The notes under the pieces were generated by a model. The model worked only from the letters and a program-made list of their open reading frames with translations, had not been told where the DNA came from and did no database searches. This document shows, piece after piece, positions 44,689 to 53,764 of a stretch of DNA of 64,000 nucleotides. The DNA lies in assembly GCF_007859655.1 (NCBI RefSeq), contig NZ_CP042304.1:744001-808000 (forward strand). Direction: 5' to 3'. Within the stretch, counting starts at the first letter, position 1; the number at the start of each line of letters is the position of its first letter. Source of the stretch: Devosia ginsengisoli. GTDB taxonomy: Bacteria > Pseudomonadota > Alphaproteobacteria > Rhizobiales > Devosiaceae. Made by a program: the position numbers and the translations under genes.

Positions 44689-45192
44689 ATGGCCGACGCC
44701 CCCAAACGCGACCCGCAGACCGACCGCCCCGCCAATCAGCGCGGAGCCGCGCGTCTGGCCGCCGTGCAGGCGCTCTACCAGATGGATGTCGGCCGGGCGA
44801 CGCTCGAGGATACGCTGGCCCAGTTCGGCGCCTTCCACCTCGGCCGCGAAATCGAGGGCGAGCAGTATCTGCCGGCCGATGCCGATTTCTTCCGCCAGAT
44901 CGTCACCGGTGTTGCCAAGCATCAACTGGCCATCGATCCGGCCGTTGATCGTGCCCTGGCCGAGGGCTGGCCGGTCGAGCGGGTCGATGCCACCTTGCGC
45001 GCCATCCTGCGCGCCGCGGCCTTCGAACTGCTGCGCCGCAAGGATATCCCGCCCCGCGTCGTCATCACCGAATATGTCGACGTGGCCAAGGCCTTCTACG
45101 AGGACGACGCCAGCGGCCTCGTCAATGCGGCGCTCGACGCCATCGCCCGCGAAGCCGGCGTGGATTTGACCGAAAGCGGCAAGCCGAGCTGA
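44689..45192 (+). CDS. nusB: Transcription antitermination factor NusB
   Basis: NusB, with NusE (S10), binds boxA RNA in rRNA antitermination. The 167-residue all-helical protein has NQRGAARLAAVQALYQMDVG, DFFRQIVTGV, ATLRAILRAAAFELLRRKDI and VVITEYVDVAKAFYEDDASG. ATG 44689 is chosen over an in-frame GTG near 44614. Only 102 bp separate it from ribD, where relatives have ribE and ribH. It converges on the Sel1-like gene with 4 bp between the stops. Confidence 0.94.
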   Translation: MADAPKRDPQTDRPANQRGAARLAAVQALYQMDVGRATLEDTLAQFGAFHLGREIEGEQYLPADADFFRQIVTGVAKHQLAIDPAVDRALAEGWPVERVDATLRAILRAAAFELLRRKDIPPRVVITEYVDVAKAFYEDDASGLVNAALDAIAREAGVDLTESGKPS

Positions 45193-45196
45193 TCTT

Positions 45197-46291
45197 CTAC
45201 TCGGGCATCGCCCCGTCCCCGATATGGACCTCTTCGCGCGGCCCCAGGCTGGACGCGTATTTTTCCTTCGCCCTTACCATCTGGAACAGCGCATCGACAT
45301 CGGCCGCCCCGAAGGCCTGGACCGCCTGGTAGAGGTCGGCGCCGTAAACGCCATCCACTGCGCCATCGTATCGCCCCAGCGCCTTGAGCGCGGTTTGCAG
45401 CGCCTCGACCGTCGCCACTGTGTCCAGGGCATCGCCGCCCCAGAAATTGTCGTAGTTATTCTGGCTCCACGCACTCTTGGTGCCCCAATAGGCCAGCAAA
45501 AGCCAATATCCCGCCCGCTCCGCATCCTGCCGGGCCGTATATTGCCCCTGCAACTGGGCTCCGATCTCGGTAGATCCGGTGCCGAAAGCGTAGAATAGAC
45601 CAAGCAGCGTCATCGCGGCCGGGTCGCCATGCACGGCGGCATAGCGCGCATACTCGCCCAGCGGCAGCGGCAGGTCGCTCGCGCTGGCATAGCCATTCCA
45701 GACCATATTGGCGAGGTAGCCGGCGCAGACATAATTGTCATGGGCCGCGCTCTCCGCGGCCGCGACATCGTAGTTGGGGCCATTGCCGTCGAGGTCGCTA
45801 TATCCGAACGTGCGCAGCGCTTCGCAACTGATGGAAACACCGAATTCGCCATCACGGGCGCGTTTCATATAGTCCAGTGCGTCCTCGGTGCTGACGCCTG
45901 AATCTTCGTCGAACATGGTGCTGAGTGCATATTGTGCTATCGGCAGGCCTTGCTCGGCCAGCCTGCGATAGGCAGCGGTGGCATAGAGATTGTCCTGCTG
46001 GTCGCCCCCGCGCTCGGCAAACTGATCGCGCGCCACGGCATTGTAGAACTGCACGTCCGGGTCATCGGGAAACCACCCGATGGCGAACTGGCAGGCGGAT
46101 AGGGCATTTTCCAGCCCCATCCGGGGAACCCAGTCGAAATGATCGTGGTCGCCAAAGGCGCCGATGCAGGCCTGCCGTGCGGCCTCCTGCTGCGGCTTGG
46201 CCTTGGCGAAAGCCGGCCCGCTCATGAGGCCGGTACATGCAATGAGGGCTGCGATCCGCAGCGCCTTTCCAGACGTCGTTCCATGCAACAT
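45197..46291 (-). CDS. Secreted Sel1-like protein with C-terminal peptidoglycan-binding-like segment
   Basis: The 364-residue protein has a signal peptide (ALRIAALIACTGLMSGPAFA-KA) and helical Sel1/TPR-like repeats (YRRLAEQGLPIAQYALSTMF, ARYAAVHGDPAAMTLLGLFY, AERAGYWLLLAYWG). A C-terminal segment resembles PG_binding_1 (ALQTALKALGRYDGAVDGVY). It should be periplasmic, perhaps an adaptor near peptidoglycan. Paired cysteines (ACIGAFGD, SACQFAIG) suggest a disulfide. No enzyme motif is visible. It is monocistronic and convergent with nusB. Confidence 0.78.
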   Translation of the reverse strand: MLHGTTSGKALRIAALIACTGLMSGPAFAKAKPQQEAARQACIGAFGDHDHFDWVPRMGLENALSACQFAIGWFPDDPDVQFYNAVARDQFAERGGDQQDNLYATAAYRRLAEQGLPIAQYALSTMFDEDSGVSTEDALDYMKRARDGEFGVSISCEALRTFGYSDLDGNGPNYDVAAAESAAHDNYVCAGYLANMVWNGYASASDLPLPLGEYARYAAVHGDPAAMTLLGLFYAFGTGSTEIGAQLQGQYTARQDAERAGYWLLLAYWGTKSAWSQNNYDNFWGGDALDTVATVEALQTALKALGRYDGAVDGVYGADLYQAVQAFGAADVDALFQMVRAKEKYASSLGPREEVHIGDGAMPE

Positions 46292-46372
46292 GCAAAAGCT
46301 CGCTACCAGAGGCCGCCAGATCGGCGACCAGCTTAATGCGCGCTATGCGGGCTGTCGATGCGGGCGTTACGC

Positions 46373-46822
46373 CTAGAACGACTGCAGGATCTGGTCGATG
46401 AAGCTGCGGTCTTCGCCGAAGGACGGGGTGCGGCGGCTTTCGATGGCGATCGTCTTGCCGTCCTGCAGGCCATAGACAGCCTTGTCGACGACCTTCTTGT
46501 TCTTGTCGAAATAGACCACGAGAACGGTGCGCGAATCGATCATCGTCATGCCGAAGGCGGTCTGGCGCACCTTGGTCTCGACATAATAGAATGCAGACTG
46601 ATCGCCGAACGTATTGGTCGACTGCGGCGAGCCGAGCACCAGTGTCACAAGCTGCTGGCTCTGGCCCGGGCGGATTTGCGCCATGGCGCTTTCCGAGATT
46701 TCATATCCCTGGGTCCGCTTGGTGATCAGCGACGTGCTGCTCGTGCATGCTGCCAGAGTCACGGCAAGCAGGGCGGCGGCGGCAAGCGGCACGATGGAAC
46801 CGGAAACGGTACGCAGAGGCAT
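46373..46822 (-). CDS. bamE: Outer-membrane assembly lipoprotein BamE (SmpA/OmlA)
   Basis: The 149-residue lipoprotein is a small subunit of the BAM complex that inserts beta-barrel proteins. The N-terminus is a lipoprotein signal with lipobox LAAC (LLAVTLAACTSSTSLITK). The SmpA/OmlA fold follows: QIRPGQSQQLVTLVLGSPQ, FYYVETKVRQTAFGMTM and VVYFDKNKKVVDKAVYGLQD. It is divergent from the CBP3-type chaperone gene, a conserved arrangement in alphaproteobacteria. Confidence 0.9.
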   Translation of the reverse strand: MPLRTVSGSIVPLAAAALLAVTLAACTSSTSLITKRTQGYEISESAMAQIRPGQSQQLVTLVLGSPQSTNTFGDQSAFYYVETKVRQTAFGMTMIDSRTVLVVYFDKNKKVVDKAVYGLQDGKTIAIESRRTPSFGEDRSFIDQILQSF

Positions 46823-46987
46823 GAATTTGACTTTCCCGATGGCTCTCGACTATAGGCACGGCAACAAGGCGGCGACCCCAGGGTCGCCGGAATGTTTAGC
46901 TGCCAACCTGTCCCTCTGGCAAGCTGGCATTGGCCCGGTCGGGCCGTTTGCCCTTGTTAGGCCGATCAAGATGCTGAGCGCAATCCC

Positions 46988-47515
46988 ATGATCCTGTCCC
47001 TGTTTCGCAAGAATACAGCAACCGAACCGGTTTACGCCGTCTATAGCGCCATTGTGGCGCAATCCCGGCAACCACGGTTCTATGCGGAGTGGCAGGTGCC
47101 TGACACAGTGACCGGGCGCTTCGACATGATCAGCCTGCATCTGGCGCTGCTGTTCCGCCGCCTGCGCGCCGAAACCGGCGAGCAGAAGGACTTCAGCCAG
47201 GCCGTGTTCGATCTGTTTTTCAAGGATATGGACCGCTCCCTGCGCGAAATGGGCGTCGGCGATCTCGGCGTGCCCAAGCGCATCCAGAAAATGGGCAATA
47301 TCTTCTTCGGCCTGCTGGCGGCGATGAGCGAGGCCATGGACCGCAACGACGCAGCGGCGCTGCAGGCCGTGCTGTCGCGCAATATCTTCGATGGCGCTAC
47401 GGGCCCCCATGTTGCGGCGCTGGCCGATTATCTGCTGGCCGAGGACAAGGCGCTCGGCGCCCAGCCCAGCACGGCCATCACCCAGGGCGCCCTGAGCTTC
47501 GAGGCGGCCGCGTGA
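46988..47515 (+). CDS. Ubiquinol-cytochrome c chaperone family protein (CBP3-type)
   Basis: The 175-residue protein is related to mitochondrial Cbp3, which assists cytochrome b assembly in complex III. Family segments are visible: VYAVYSAIVAQSRQPRFYAE, GRFDMISLHLALLFRRLRAE and DRSLREMGVGDLGVPKRIQK. It is cytoplasmic or membrane-peripheral, with no signal peptide. Its stop overlaps the GTG start of the DUF177 gene, which leads into plsX-fabH-ihfA. Its role in bacteria is inferred from homology. Confidence 0.86.
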   Translation: MILSLFRKNTATEPVYAVYSAIVAQSRQPRFYAEWQVPDTVTGRFDMISLHLALLFRRLRAETGEQKDFSQAVFDLFFKDMDRSLREMGVGDLGVPKRIQKMGNIFFGLLAAMSEAMDRNDAAALQAVLSRNIFDGATGPHVAALADYLLAEDKALGAQPSTAITQGALSFEAAA

Positions 47516-48060
47516 ACGCTACCGAAACGCCGCTATTCGACGCCGTCGTCCGGATCGACAGGCTGCCCGCCACCGGCCGTGACCTCACTGTGTCCCTGGA
47601 CGAGCCGACTCGGGCCGCTCTGGCCGAGATGCTCAAGCTCTCCGCCGTCGATTCCTTCAGCGCCACGCTGACCGTTGTGCCCCTGCGCGGGGGCATCAGG
47701 GCGCAGGGCCAGTTGGTGGCCGACATCGTCCAGCCCTCAGTGGTGACCTTCGAGCCGGTGGGCCAGCATGTCGAGGAAGTGGTCGACCGTGTCTTCCTGC
47801 CCGAGGCCCATGCGCACAAGCCCACACCGGGCTCGGAAGTGTTCGTCGATCTCGAAGACGAGGACTTTCCGGACCATATCGATGGCCCCGAAGTCGATCT
47901 CAGCGCCTTGCTGATCGAAACGCTGGCTTTGGCGATCGATCCCTATCCGCGCCTGCCGGGGGAAAGCCTCGACTCGTTGGGCATCGATGTTGCCGGAGCG
48001 CCTGCCGGCCCCTTCGCCGCGCTCGAAAAGCTCAAGAAGTCCACCGATATTGACCGCTAG
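47512..48060 (+). CDS. DUF177 (YceD) domain protein
   Basis: The 182-residue protein begins at GTG 47512, overlapping the upstream stop. The DUF177 core is visible in SFSATLTVVPLRGGIRAQGQ, VTFEPVGQHVEEVVDRVFLP and DLSALLIETLALAIDPYPRL. YceD-family proteins are linked to rRNA or ribosomal protein metabolism because they usually precede rpmF. Here rpmF is absent and plsX follows 79 bp later, the usual alphaproteobacterial order. Confidence 0.88.
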   Translation: MNATETPLFDAVVRIDRLPATGRDLTVSLDEPTRAALAEMLKLSAVDSFSATLTVVPLRGGIRAQGQLVADIVQPSVVTFEPVGQHVEEVVDRVFLPEAHAHKPTPGSEVFVDLEDEDFPDHIDGPEVDLSALLIETLALAIDPYPRLPGESLDSLGIDVAGAPAGPFAALEKLKKSTDIDR

Positions 48061-48139
48061 ATCAGGGATGCAGGGCTTGCACCGACTCCCTGATGGGATA
48101 TGTTTGGCTGCCTCTTCGTGAGGCGCAGAACGGGCTGAA

Positions 48140-49210
48140 ATGACCGATACTATAACAATATCAGTGGATGCCATGGGCGGCGACAATGCCCCCCGCGCAG
48201 TCATCCACGGAGCCTCCCTGGCCCTTCGCGAGCGCAAGAATACCCGCTTCATCTTTCATGGCCGGCAGGAACAGATCGCGCCTTTGCTCGATGAATTCCC
48301 CGAATTGCGGCCCGCCTCCACCGTGCGGCACTGCGAGACCGTCATCGCCATGGACGAAAAGCCCAGCCAGGCCCTGCGCAAGGGCAAGGGCACCTCTTCG
48401 ATGTGGATGGCGATCCAGGCGGTGAAGGACGGCGAAGCCGATGTGGCCATTTCCGGCGGCAATACCGGCGCGCTGATGGCCATGGCCACCTTTTGCCTGC
48501 GGCCGATGAAGGGCATTTCGCGCCCCGGCATCGCCGCCATCTGGCCGACCCTGCGCAGCGACATCATCGTGCTCGATATGGGTGCCACGATCGGGGCCGA
48601 TGCCAAGCAATTGGTCGACTATGCGATTCTCGGCTCCGCCCTGGCGCGCTGCCTGTTCGACGATGACGCGCCGACGGTCGGCCTGCTCAATGTCGGCACC
48701 GAGGAGGTCAAGGGCCTCGACTATATCAAGGAAGCCGGCCGCGTGCTTACCGAGGCCAGCGGCTCCGGCTTCACCTATCACGGCTTTGTGGAAGGCGACG
48801 ATATCGGCAAGGGCACGGTGGATGTCGTGGTCACCGAAGGCTTTGTCGGCAATATCGCGCTCAAAACCGCCGAAGGCACGGCCCGCCAGGTCGGCTCCTA
48901 CCTGCGCAGCGCGCTCAAATCCAACCTGATGAGCCGCATCGGCGCGCTGTTCGCCACCTCGGCCCTCAACGCCCTGCGTCGCAAGATGGACCCGCGTACC
49001 GTCAATGGCGGCGTGTTCATGGGCCTCAACGGCATCGTCATCAAATCGCACGGTGGAACCGACGAAATCGGTTACAAAAGTGCATTGAGTCTCTCCTATG
49101 AAATGGCGCGCAGTCGCCTGATCGACAAGATCGGCGACACCATGCAACGCTTTCCCATCAAGGTGGCCTCTGAAGCCCCTGAAGCAGAACCCGAGGCGAA
49201 TTCGGCGTGA
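48140..49210 (+). CDS. plsX: Phosphate acyltransferase PlsX
   Basis: PlsX makes acyl-phosphate from acyl-ACP for phospholipid synthesis. The 356-residue protein starts with [19 protein letters not shown] and has [39 protein letters not shown] and [15 protein letters not shown]. Its length is standard. The GTG start of fabH overlaps its TGA stop. The plsX-fabH pair links acyl flow to phospholipids and fatty-acid initiation. Confidence 0.96.
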   Translation: MTDTITISVDAMGGDNAPRAVIHGASLALRERKNTRFIFHGRQEQIAPLLDEFPELRPASTVRHCETVIAMDEKPSQALRKGKGTSSMWMAIQAVKDGEADVAISGGNTGALMAMATFCLRPMKGISRPGIAAIWPTLRSDIIVLDMGATIGADAKQLVDYAILGSALARCLFDDDAPTVGLLNVGTEEVKGLDYIKEAGRVLTEASGSGFTYHGFVEGDDIGKGTVDVVVTEGFVGNIALKTAEGTARQVGSYLRSALKSNLMSRIGALFATSALNALRRKMDPRTVNGGVFMGLNGIVIKSHGGTDEIGYKSALSLSYEMARSRLIDKIGDTMQRFPIKVASEAPEAEPEANSA

Positions 49211-50184
49211 CCAAGACGCGTACCATCATCCGCGGTGTCGGCAGCTACCTTCCCGAAAAGGTGCTCACCAACGCCGAACTCTCCACCATGGTCGAAACCT
49301 CCGACGAGTGGATTCAGCAGCGTGTCGGCATCAAGCAGCGCCATATCGCTGCCGAAGGCCAGTTCACCTCCGATCTGGCGGTGGAAGCGGCCAGGCAGGC
49401 CATGGCCAATGCTGGCGTTACCCCTGATGAGATCGATCTCATCATCGTCGCCACCACCACGCCGGATTATACGTTCCCGGCTGCCGCGACCCTGGTGCAG
49501 ATGAAGCTGGGCATGCATCACGGCATGGCCTTCGACATACAGGCGGTGTGCTCGGGCTTCGTCTATGCCATGGCCACGGCCGACAGCTACATCAAGAATG
49601 GCATGGCCAACCGCGCCCTGGTTATCGGCGCCGAAACCTTTTCGCGCCTGCTCGACTGGACCGATCGCACCACCTGCGTGCTGTTTGGCGACGGCGCCGG
49701 CGCGGCCGTGGTGGAAAAGCTCGAACTCGACGATGACGCCCCCGAGCGCGGCGTGCTGGCCTCGGCGCTTCGCTCAGACGGGCACCATTGGGACAAACTC
49801 TATGTCGATGGCGGGCCTTCCACCACCGGCACGACCGGCCATGTGCATATGCAGGGGCCGGAAGTGTTCCGTCATGCGGTCGGCAAGATCACCGACGTCG
49901 TCTATGCGACGCTCGAAAAGACCGGCTACACCGTGGCTGATCTCGACTGGTTCGTGCCGCATCAGGCCAACAAGCGCATCATCGACGGGGCAGGGGCCAA
50001 ACTCGGCCTGCCGCCCGAAAAGGTGGTGATGACGGTGGACCGGCATGCCAATACCTCCGCAGCTTCCGTTCCTCTGGCGTTGAGCGTCGCAGTGGCCGAT
50101 GGCCGCATCAAGCAGGGCGATCTCGTCATGCTCGAGGCCATGGGCGGCGGCTTTACCTGGGGCGCGTCCCTCATTCGCTGGTAG
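49207..50184 (+). CDS. fabH: Beta-ketoacyl-ACP synthase III
   Basis: FabH condenses acetyl-CoA with malonyl-ACP to start fatty-acid synthesis. The 325-residue thiolase-fold enzyme has the catalytic Cys 115 in [17 protein letters not shown], the His in [16 protein letters not shown] and the Asn in [13 protein letters not shown], plus the C-terminal [13 protein letters not shown]. It starts at GTG 49207 overlapping plsX. A 246-bp gap with a good -35 box separates it from ihfA. Confidence 0.96.
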   Translation: MTKTRTIIRGVGSYLPEKVLTNAELSTMVETSDEWIQQRVGIKQRHIAAEGQFTSDLAVEAARQAMANAGVTPDEIDLIIVATTTPDYTFPAAATLVQMKLGMHHGMAFDIQAVCSGFVYAMATADSYIKNGMANRALVIGAETFSRLLDWTDRTTCVLFGDGAGAAVVEKLELDDDAPERGVLASALRSDGHHWDKLYVDGGPSTTGTTGHVHMQGPEVFRHAVGKITDVVYATLEKTGYTVADLDWFVPHQANKRIIDGAGAKLGLPPEKVVMTVDRHANTSAASVPLALSVAVADGRIKQGDLVMLEAMGGGFTWGASLIRW

Positions 50185-50201
50185 AGGCCACCGCGAGCCG
50201 A

Positions 50202-50230
50202 TTGACCTTAGCCGTTTCAAGGCGTTAGTG
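50202..50230 (+). promoter_or_regulatory. Possible promoter upstream of ihfA
   Basis: TTGACC at 50202-50207 and TTAGTG at 50225-50230 have a 17-bp spacing, 200 bp before the ihfA ATG. The -35 is good for an alphaproteobacterial sigma-70 promoter, the -10 weak. Confidence 0.35.
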
Positions 50231-50430
50231 TCTTTTGGGCGGAGGAACCCAGCGCAGAAATCGATCGCACGAGGGTCTTGTGACGAACCGATAGCGCTGA
50301 GCGAAGGGAAGGATTCCCGCGGTATGGCTCAACTCCCATCAGGGTTGCGCCGAAGCCAATTTTGATCAGGGACGTGACCCATTCGTCCCGGCGTGGGGGT
50401 TTTGCACCTTTCGGCAACACGGGGGTACGA

Positions 50431-50742
50431 ATGACGCAGAGGACGATAACGCGGGCCGATCTGGCTGAGGCAGTCTATGGCACTGTCGGACTATCGCGGA
50501 CCGAGTCGGCGGAACTGGTGGAGAGGGTGCTCGAGCTTATCGGCGATGCCCTGGTCACCGGGGCGAACGTCAAGCTGTCATCCTTTGGCTCCTTCCAGGT
50601 GCGGTCCAAGAACGAGCGTATCGGCCGCAATCCCAAGACCGGCGAGGAGGTTCCGATCCTTCCACGGCAGGTTCTTGTGTTCAAACCATCCAACGTGTTG
50701 AAGTCCAAGATCAACAAATCTATGGTTCGTGCTGGAAAATAA
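50431..50742 (+). CDS. ihfA: Integration host factor subunit alpha
   Basis: IhfA, with IhfB, bends DNA at specific sites in transcription, replication and recombination. The 103-residue protein has [40 protein letters not shown] and the DNA-binding arm [13 protein letters not shown] with the conserved intercalating Pro. ATG 50431 is the family start; an upstream extension is not conserved-looking. A MerR-type gene follows after 24 bp, as in other alphaproteobacteria. Confidence 0.95.
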   Translation: MTQRTITRADLAEAVYGTVGLSRTESAELVERVLELIGDALVTGANVKLSSFGSFQVRSKNERIGRNPKTGEEVPILPRQVLVFKPSNVLKSKINKSMVRAGK

Positions 50743-50766
50743 GCCATCCAGCGAGTCTAAGCCTCC

Positions 50767-51222
50767 GTGGATAAGTCGCCAGACGCCTTCCGGACGATAT
50801 CCGAAGCCGCCGATGAGCTGGACCTGCCCCAGCATGTCCTGCGCTTCTGGGAGACGCGTTTCTCCACCATCAAGCCGCTGAAGCGCGGCGGGGGGCGCCG
50901 CTATTACCGCCCCGAGGACGTGATGCTGCTGCGCGGCATCCGCCATTTGCTCTACGATCAGGGTTTCACCATCAAGGGCGTGCAGCGCATCCTCAAGGAC
51001 CAGGGCAGCCGCTATGTCATCGCCGTGGGCGAGGGCCGGCCGCTCGAAGATATCCTGCCGATGATCGAACAGGCCGAAAGCGCCAGCGACGAGGCCGAAA
51101 TCGAAGAAGCCGTCATGCTGGCCAGTCCCGGTCTCGACCGGGAGGCACGCGACAAGCTGTCTGACGTGCTGCGCGAATTGCTGGAATGCAAGCGCATCCT
51201 GGAACGCGCCAGGGAAACTTGA
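50767..51222 (+). CDS. MerR-family transcriptional regulator
   Basis: The 151-residue protein starts at GTG 50767 and has an N-terminal MerR HTH and wing ([55 protein letters not shown]), followed by a coiled-coil dimerisation helix ([20 protein letters not shown]). It lacks the metal-binding cysteines of MerR/CueR. Its place after ihfA is conserved in alphaproteobacteria, but its targets are not established. A palindromic repeat follows. Confidence 0.9.
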   Translation: MDKSPDAFRTISEAADELDLPQHVLRFWETRFSTIKPLKRGGGRRYYRPEDVMLLRGIRHLLYDQGFTIKGVQRILKDQGSRYVIAVGEGRPLEDILPMIEQAESASDEAEIEEAVMLASPGLDREARDKLSDVLRELLECKRILERARET

Positions 51223-51238
51223 GCGCGGCCCGCAGGGA

Positions 51239-51297
51239 CAAATCGCTCCAGTGGAGCGATTTGAGCGCTCAAGGCCATGAGGGCTACGCCCGAATGG
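51239..51297. repeat. GATCGCTCC-palindrome repeat, copy 2
   Basis: The 25-base palindrome at 51239-51263 (core AATCGCTCCAGTGGAGCGATT) and the flank AAGGCCATGAGGGCTACGCC match the element at 27661-27735 with only a few changes. It lies between the MerR gene and iolG. Confidence 0.8.
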
Positions 51298-51304
51298 CGG
51301 TCAT

Positions 51305-51318
51305 GGAACGAACGTTCT
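51305..51318. promoter_or_regulatory. Degenerate GGAA-N6-TTCC box upstream of iolG
   Basis: GGAACGAACGTTCT matches the iol box except for the last base (TTCT for TTCC). It sits directly upstream of the -35 TTGACA at 51322. Confidence 0.45.
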
Positions 51319-51321
51319 AGA

Positions 51322-51350
51322 TTGACACTATGGCGGTGCATATGTTGCAT
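51322..51350 (+). promoter_or_regulatory. Promoter of iolG
   Basis: TTGACA (51322-51327), a 17-bp spacer and TTGCAT (51345-51350), 28 bp before the ATG. The -35 box is perfect, the -10 moderate. Confidence 0.5.
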
Positions 51351-51377
51351 CGGCACATCGTTCCCGGAGACTTCAAA

Positions 51378-52415
51378 ATGACCACTCGCTTCGGCCTGCT
51401 CGGCGCTGGCCGCATCGGCAAGGTGCATGCCAAGGCCATCTCGTCCAATCCCAAGGCCCAGCTTGTGGCGGTGGCCGATGCCTTCGAAAAGGCCGCCAAT
51501 GATCTGGCCTCCCAGTACGGTTGCGCCGTGCGGAGCGTGGGTGAGATCCTGAAGTCATCCGATATCGATGCGGTGGTGATCTGCACGCCCACCGATACCC
51601 ATGCCGACCTGATCGAGCAGTTTTCCAAGGCCGGCAAGGCCATCTTCTGCGAAAAGCCCATCGACCTCGATGTCGAACGTGTCAAGGCCTGCCTCAAGGT
51701 GGTCGATGCTGCCGGAGGCACGCTAATGGTCGGCTTCAATCGCCGCTTCGACCCGCATTTCCAGGCGGTCAAGCACACGATCGACCAAGGCGAGATCGGC
51801 GCCGTGGAGATGGTCACCATCGTTTCGCGCGATCCCGGCGCCCCGCCGGTCGACTATATCAAGCGCTCCGGCGGCATTTTCCGCGACATGACCATCCACG
51901 ATTTCGACATGGCCCGGTTCCTGCTGGGCGAGGAGATCGACACCGTCTCCGCCCAGGCCTCGGTGCTGGTCGATCCTGATATCGGCACGGCCGGCGATTA
52001 TGACAGCGTCTCGGTGATGCTCTCCACCGCCTCGGGCAAGCATGCCACCATCTCCAATTCGCGCCGCGCCACCTATGGCTACGACCAGCGCATCGAGGTG
52101 CATGGTAGCAAGGGCGCCGTTTCCGCCGAAAACCAGCGCCCGGTTTCCATCGAAGTGGCCAATGCGTCGGGCTATACCCGCCCGCCGCTGCATGACTTCT
52201 TCATGACCCGCTATACCGAGGCCTATGCCAACGAAATCAGTGCCTTTATCGACGCCGTTGAATCGAAATCTCCGGCTTCCCCCAGCGGCATTGACGGGCT
52301 GATCGCCCTGGCACTGGCGGAGGCGGCGCTGAAATCGGTCAAGGAAAGCCGGGCGGTGAAGGTGAGCGAAATCACCGGCCCGCTGGCCGACAGGTCGGTC
52401 TTCCAGGGCCGCTGA
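51378..52415 (+). CDS. iolG: myo-Inositol 2-dehydrogenase
   Basis: IolG oxidises myo-inositol to scyllo-inosose, the first step of inositol catabolism. The 345-residue Gfo/Idh/MocA protein has the Rossmann motif FGLLGAGRIGKVHAKAI, CEKPIDLD with the catalytic-site Lys, MVGFNRRFDPHF and DMTIHDFDMARFLLG with the conserved Asp and His. ATG 51378 follows GGAGACTTC. Preference for the name IolG over a generic sugar dehydrogenase rests on family resemblance and on the iolBEDC-R genes nearby. A strong terminator ends the transcript. Confidence 0.9.
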   Translation: MTTRFGLLGAGRIGKVHAKAISSNPKAQLVAVADAFEKAANDLASQYGCAVRSVGEILKSSDIDAVVICTPTDTHADLIEQFSKAGKAIFCEKPIDLDVERVKACLKVVDAAGGTLMVGFNRRFDPHFQAVKHTIDQGEIGAVEMVTIVSRDPGAPPVDYIKRSGGIFRDMTIHDFDMARFLLGEEIDTVSAQASVLVDPDIGTAGDYDSVSVMLSTASGKHATISNSRRATYGYDQRIEVHGSKGAVSAENQRPVSIEVANASGYTRPPLHDFFMTRYTEAYANEISAFIDAVESKSPASPSGIDGLIALALAEAALKSVKESRAVKVSEITGPLADRSVFQGR

Positions 52416-52432
52416 TCGCAAACGAATACGAG

Positions 52433-52458
52433 GGGCGCCGCTTTGGCGCCCTTTTTTG
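52433..52458 (+). terminator. Rho-independent terminator of iolG
   Basis: GGGCGCC, loop GCTTT and GGCGCCC are followed by six T residues; textbook form. Confidence 0.93.
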
Positions 52459-52492
52459 TCTAGGCTGCGATTGGTCCAAACGCGATGAACCA

Positions 52493-52963
52493 ATGAAATT
52501 TTTGCCCTTGCTTGCCGGTCTGTTGCTTGCCTCGCCTGCCGCCGCGCAGGGCACCGACCCGCATACCGTCCTCACCCTGCGCGGCGAATGCCAGGCGCTT
52601 GCCGCCGGCTCCGAGGACCTGATCGACATCTGTGCCGGCGAAATCATGCAGGTGATCTACACCGACCACCGCATGGAACTTGCCATCTGGACAGACAGCC
52701 CAAGCGGCCGTTTCCTGGTTTTCAGCGGCCCCGCCACCGAGGACGAGGCGGGTCTGGCCCAGCAGATCGACCTCGTGATCGATGGTCAGGATGGCAGCGG
52801 CAACAACAATGTCGACCGCGCAGCCACCGGCCAATGCACCCTGAATGGCAATCCCTCGGAAGGCCCGGTCCAGTTCACCTGCGAGGCCACGGACGACGCC
52901 GGAAATGGCTATCGCTTCGCCTTCCTCACCGATGGCGGCGTGCCGGAAAACATGCTGGATTAG
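52493..52963 (+). CDS. Secreted protein of unknown function
   Basis: The 156-residue protein has a signal peptide (KFLPLLAGLLLASPAAA-QG) and a small mature domain with two cysteine pairs (GECQALAAG with DICAGEI, and GQCTLNG with FTCEATD), suggesting disulfides in the periplasm. I recognise no family. It follows the iolG terminator, so it is probably expressed separately, and it converges on iolB with no gap between the two stop codons. Confidence 0.7.
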   Translation: MKFLPLLAGLLLASPAAAQGTDPHTVLTLRGECQALAAGSEDLIDICAGEIMQVIYTDHRMELAIWTDSPSGRFLVFSGPATEDEAGLAQQIDLVIDGQDGSGNNNVDRAATGQCTLNGNPSEGPVQFTCEATDDAGNGYRFAFLTDGGVPENMLD

Positions 52964-53764
52964 CTATTTCAACAGCCACTCATGCTCGGCCGCATTGTGG
53001 AATTTCCACACCCGCTTCGGCCCTGCCATGACGTTGAGATAATAGAGATCATACCCCGCCGTGGTCGCCACCGGGTGATACCCCCTGGGCACCAGCGTTA
53101 CGTCGCCATCTTCCACCGCCATCGCCTCGTCGAGGCTCCGGTCGTCGGTATAGACGCGCTGGAAGGCAAAGCCCTGGGGCGGGTTGAGCCGGTGGAAATA
53201 GGTCTCTTCCAACTGGCTTTCATGGGGCAGGTTGTCCTGGTCATGCTTGTGCGGCGGGTAGGACGAGGTATTGCCCTGCGGGGTGATCACTTCCACCACC
53301 AGCAGCGAATGGGCCGCGCCGTCATCCTCGGGCATGATATTGTAGACATGGCGCACATTGGCGCCCGTGCCACGGCTGATGCGCGGATGCGTGCCGGGCG
53401 GAATGACCCGGGCGGGATAATCCCCGCCGCCCGGCGCGGCACAGACAGCCAGCTCCAGGTCAGTCGTCGCGTCGGCGGCCCAGGTGGCGCCCTGCGGCAC
53501 ATAGACGGCCCATGGCGCGCCCTCGAACGGACTCATGCGCTCGCCGATCTCGCCCAGATCCACGCCATTGACGGAAATCCGCGCCTTGCCGCCCACCAGC
53601 ACCAGGCACAATTCCTGCGTGCCGGATTCGCCGCCGGTCACTTCACCCTCGGCCAGCTTGTGCAGGGCGAAGCCGACATAGGTCCAGCCGGCTGAGGCCG
53701 GTGTCACCTCATGGACGAGGCCCGTCGTCCCCTTCGGGCGTATCAGGAGGTTGGATTTGCTCAT
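52964..53764 (-). CDS. iolB: 5-deoxy-glucuronate isomerase
   Basis: IolB converts 5-deoxy-glucuronate to 2-deoxy-5-keto-gluconate in inositol catabolism. The 266-residue double cupin has SSYPPHKHDQDN with metal-binding His residues, LEETYFHRLNPPQGFAFQRV and LVPRGYHPVATTAGYDLYYL with the further His. ATG 53764 follows AAGGAGGAGCC. Its start lies inside the upstream small membrane-protein gene (56-bp overlap). It is the last gene of the minus-strand iol operon. Confidence 0.93.
   Translation of the reverse strand: MSKSNLLIRPKGTTGLVHEVTPASAGWTYVGFALHKLAEGEVTGGESGTQELCLVLVGGKARISVNGVDLGEIGERMSPFEGAPWAVYVPQGATWAADATTDLELAVCAAPGGGDYPARVIPPGTHPRISRGTGANVRHVYNIMPEDDGAAHSLLVVEVITPQGNTSSYPPHKHDQDNLPHESQLEETYFHRLNPPQGFAFQRVYTDDRSLDEAMAVEDGDVTLVPRGYHPVATTAGYDLYYLNVMAGPKRVWKFHNAAEHEWLLK

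Noticed and set aside
50217..50420. 67-codon minus-strand frame between fabH and ihfA
   Set aside because: No ribosome site, no recognisable motif, and it overlaps the probable ihfA promoter.
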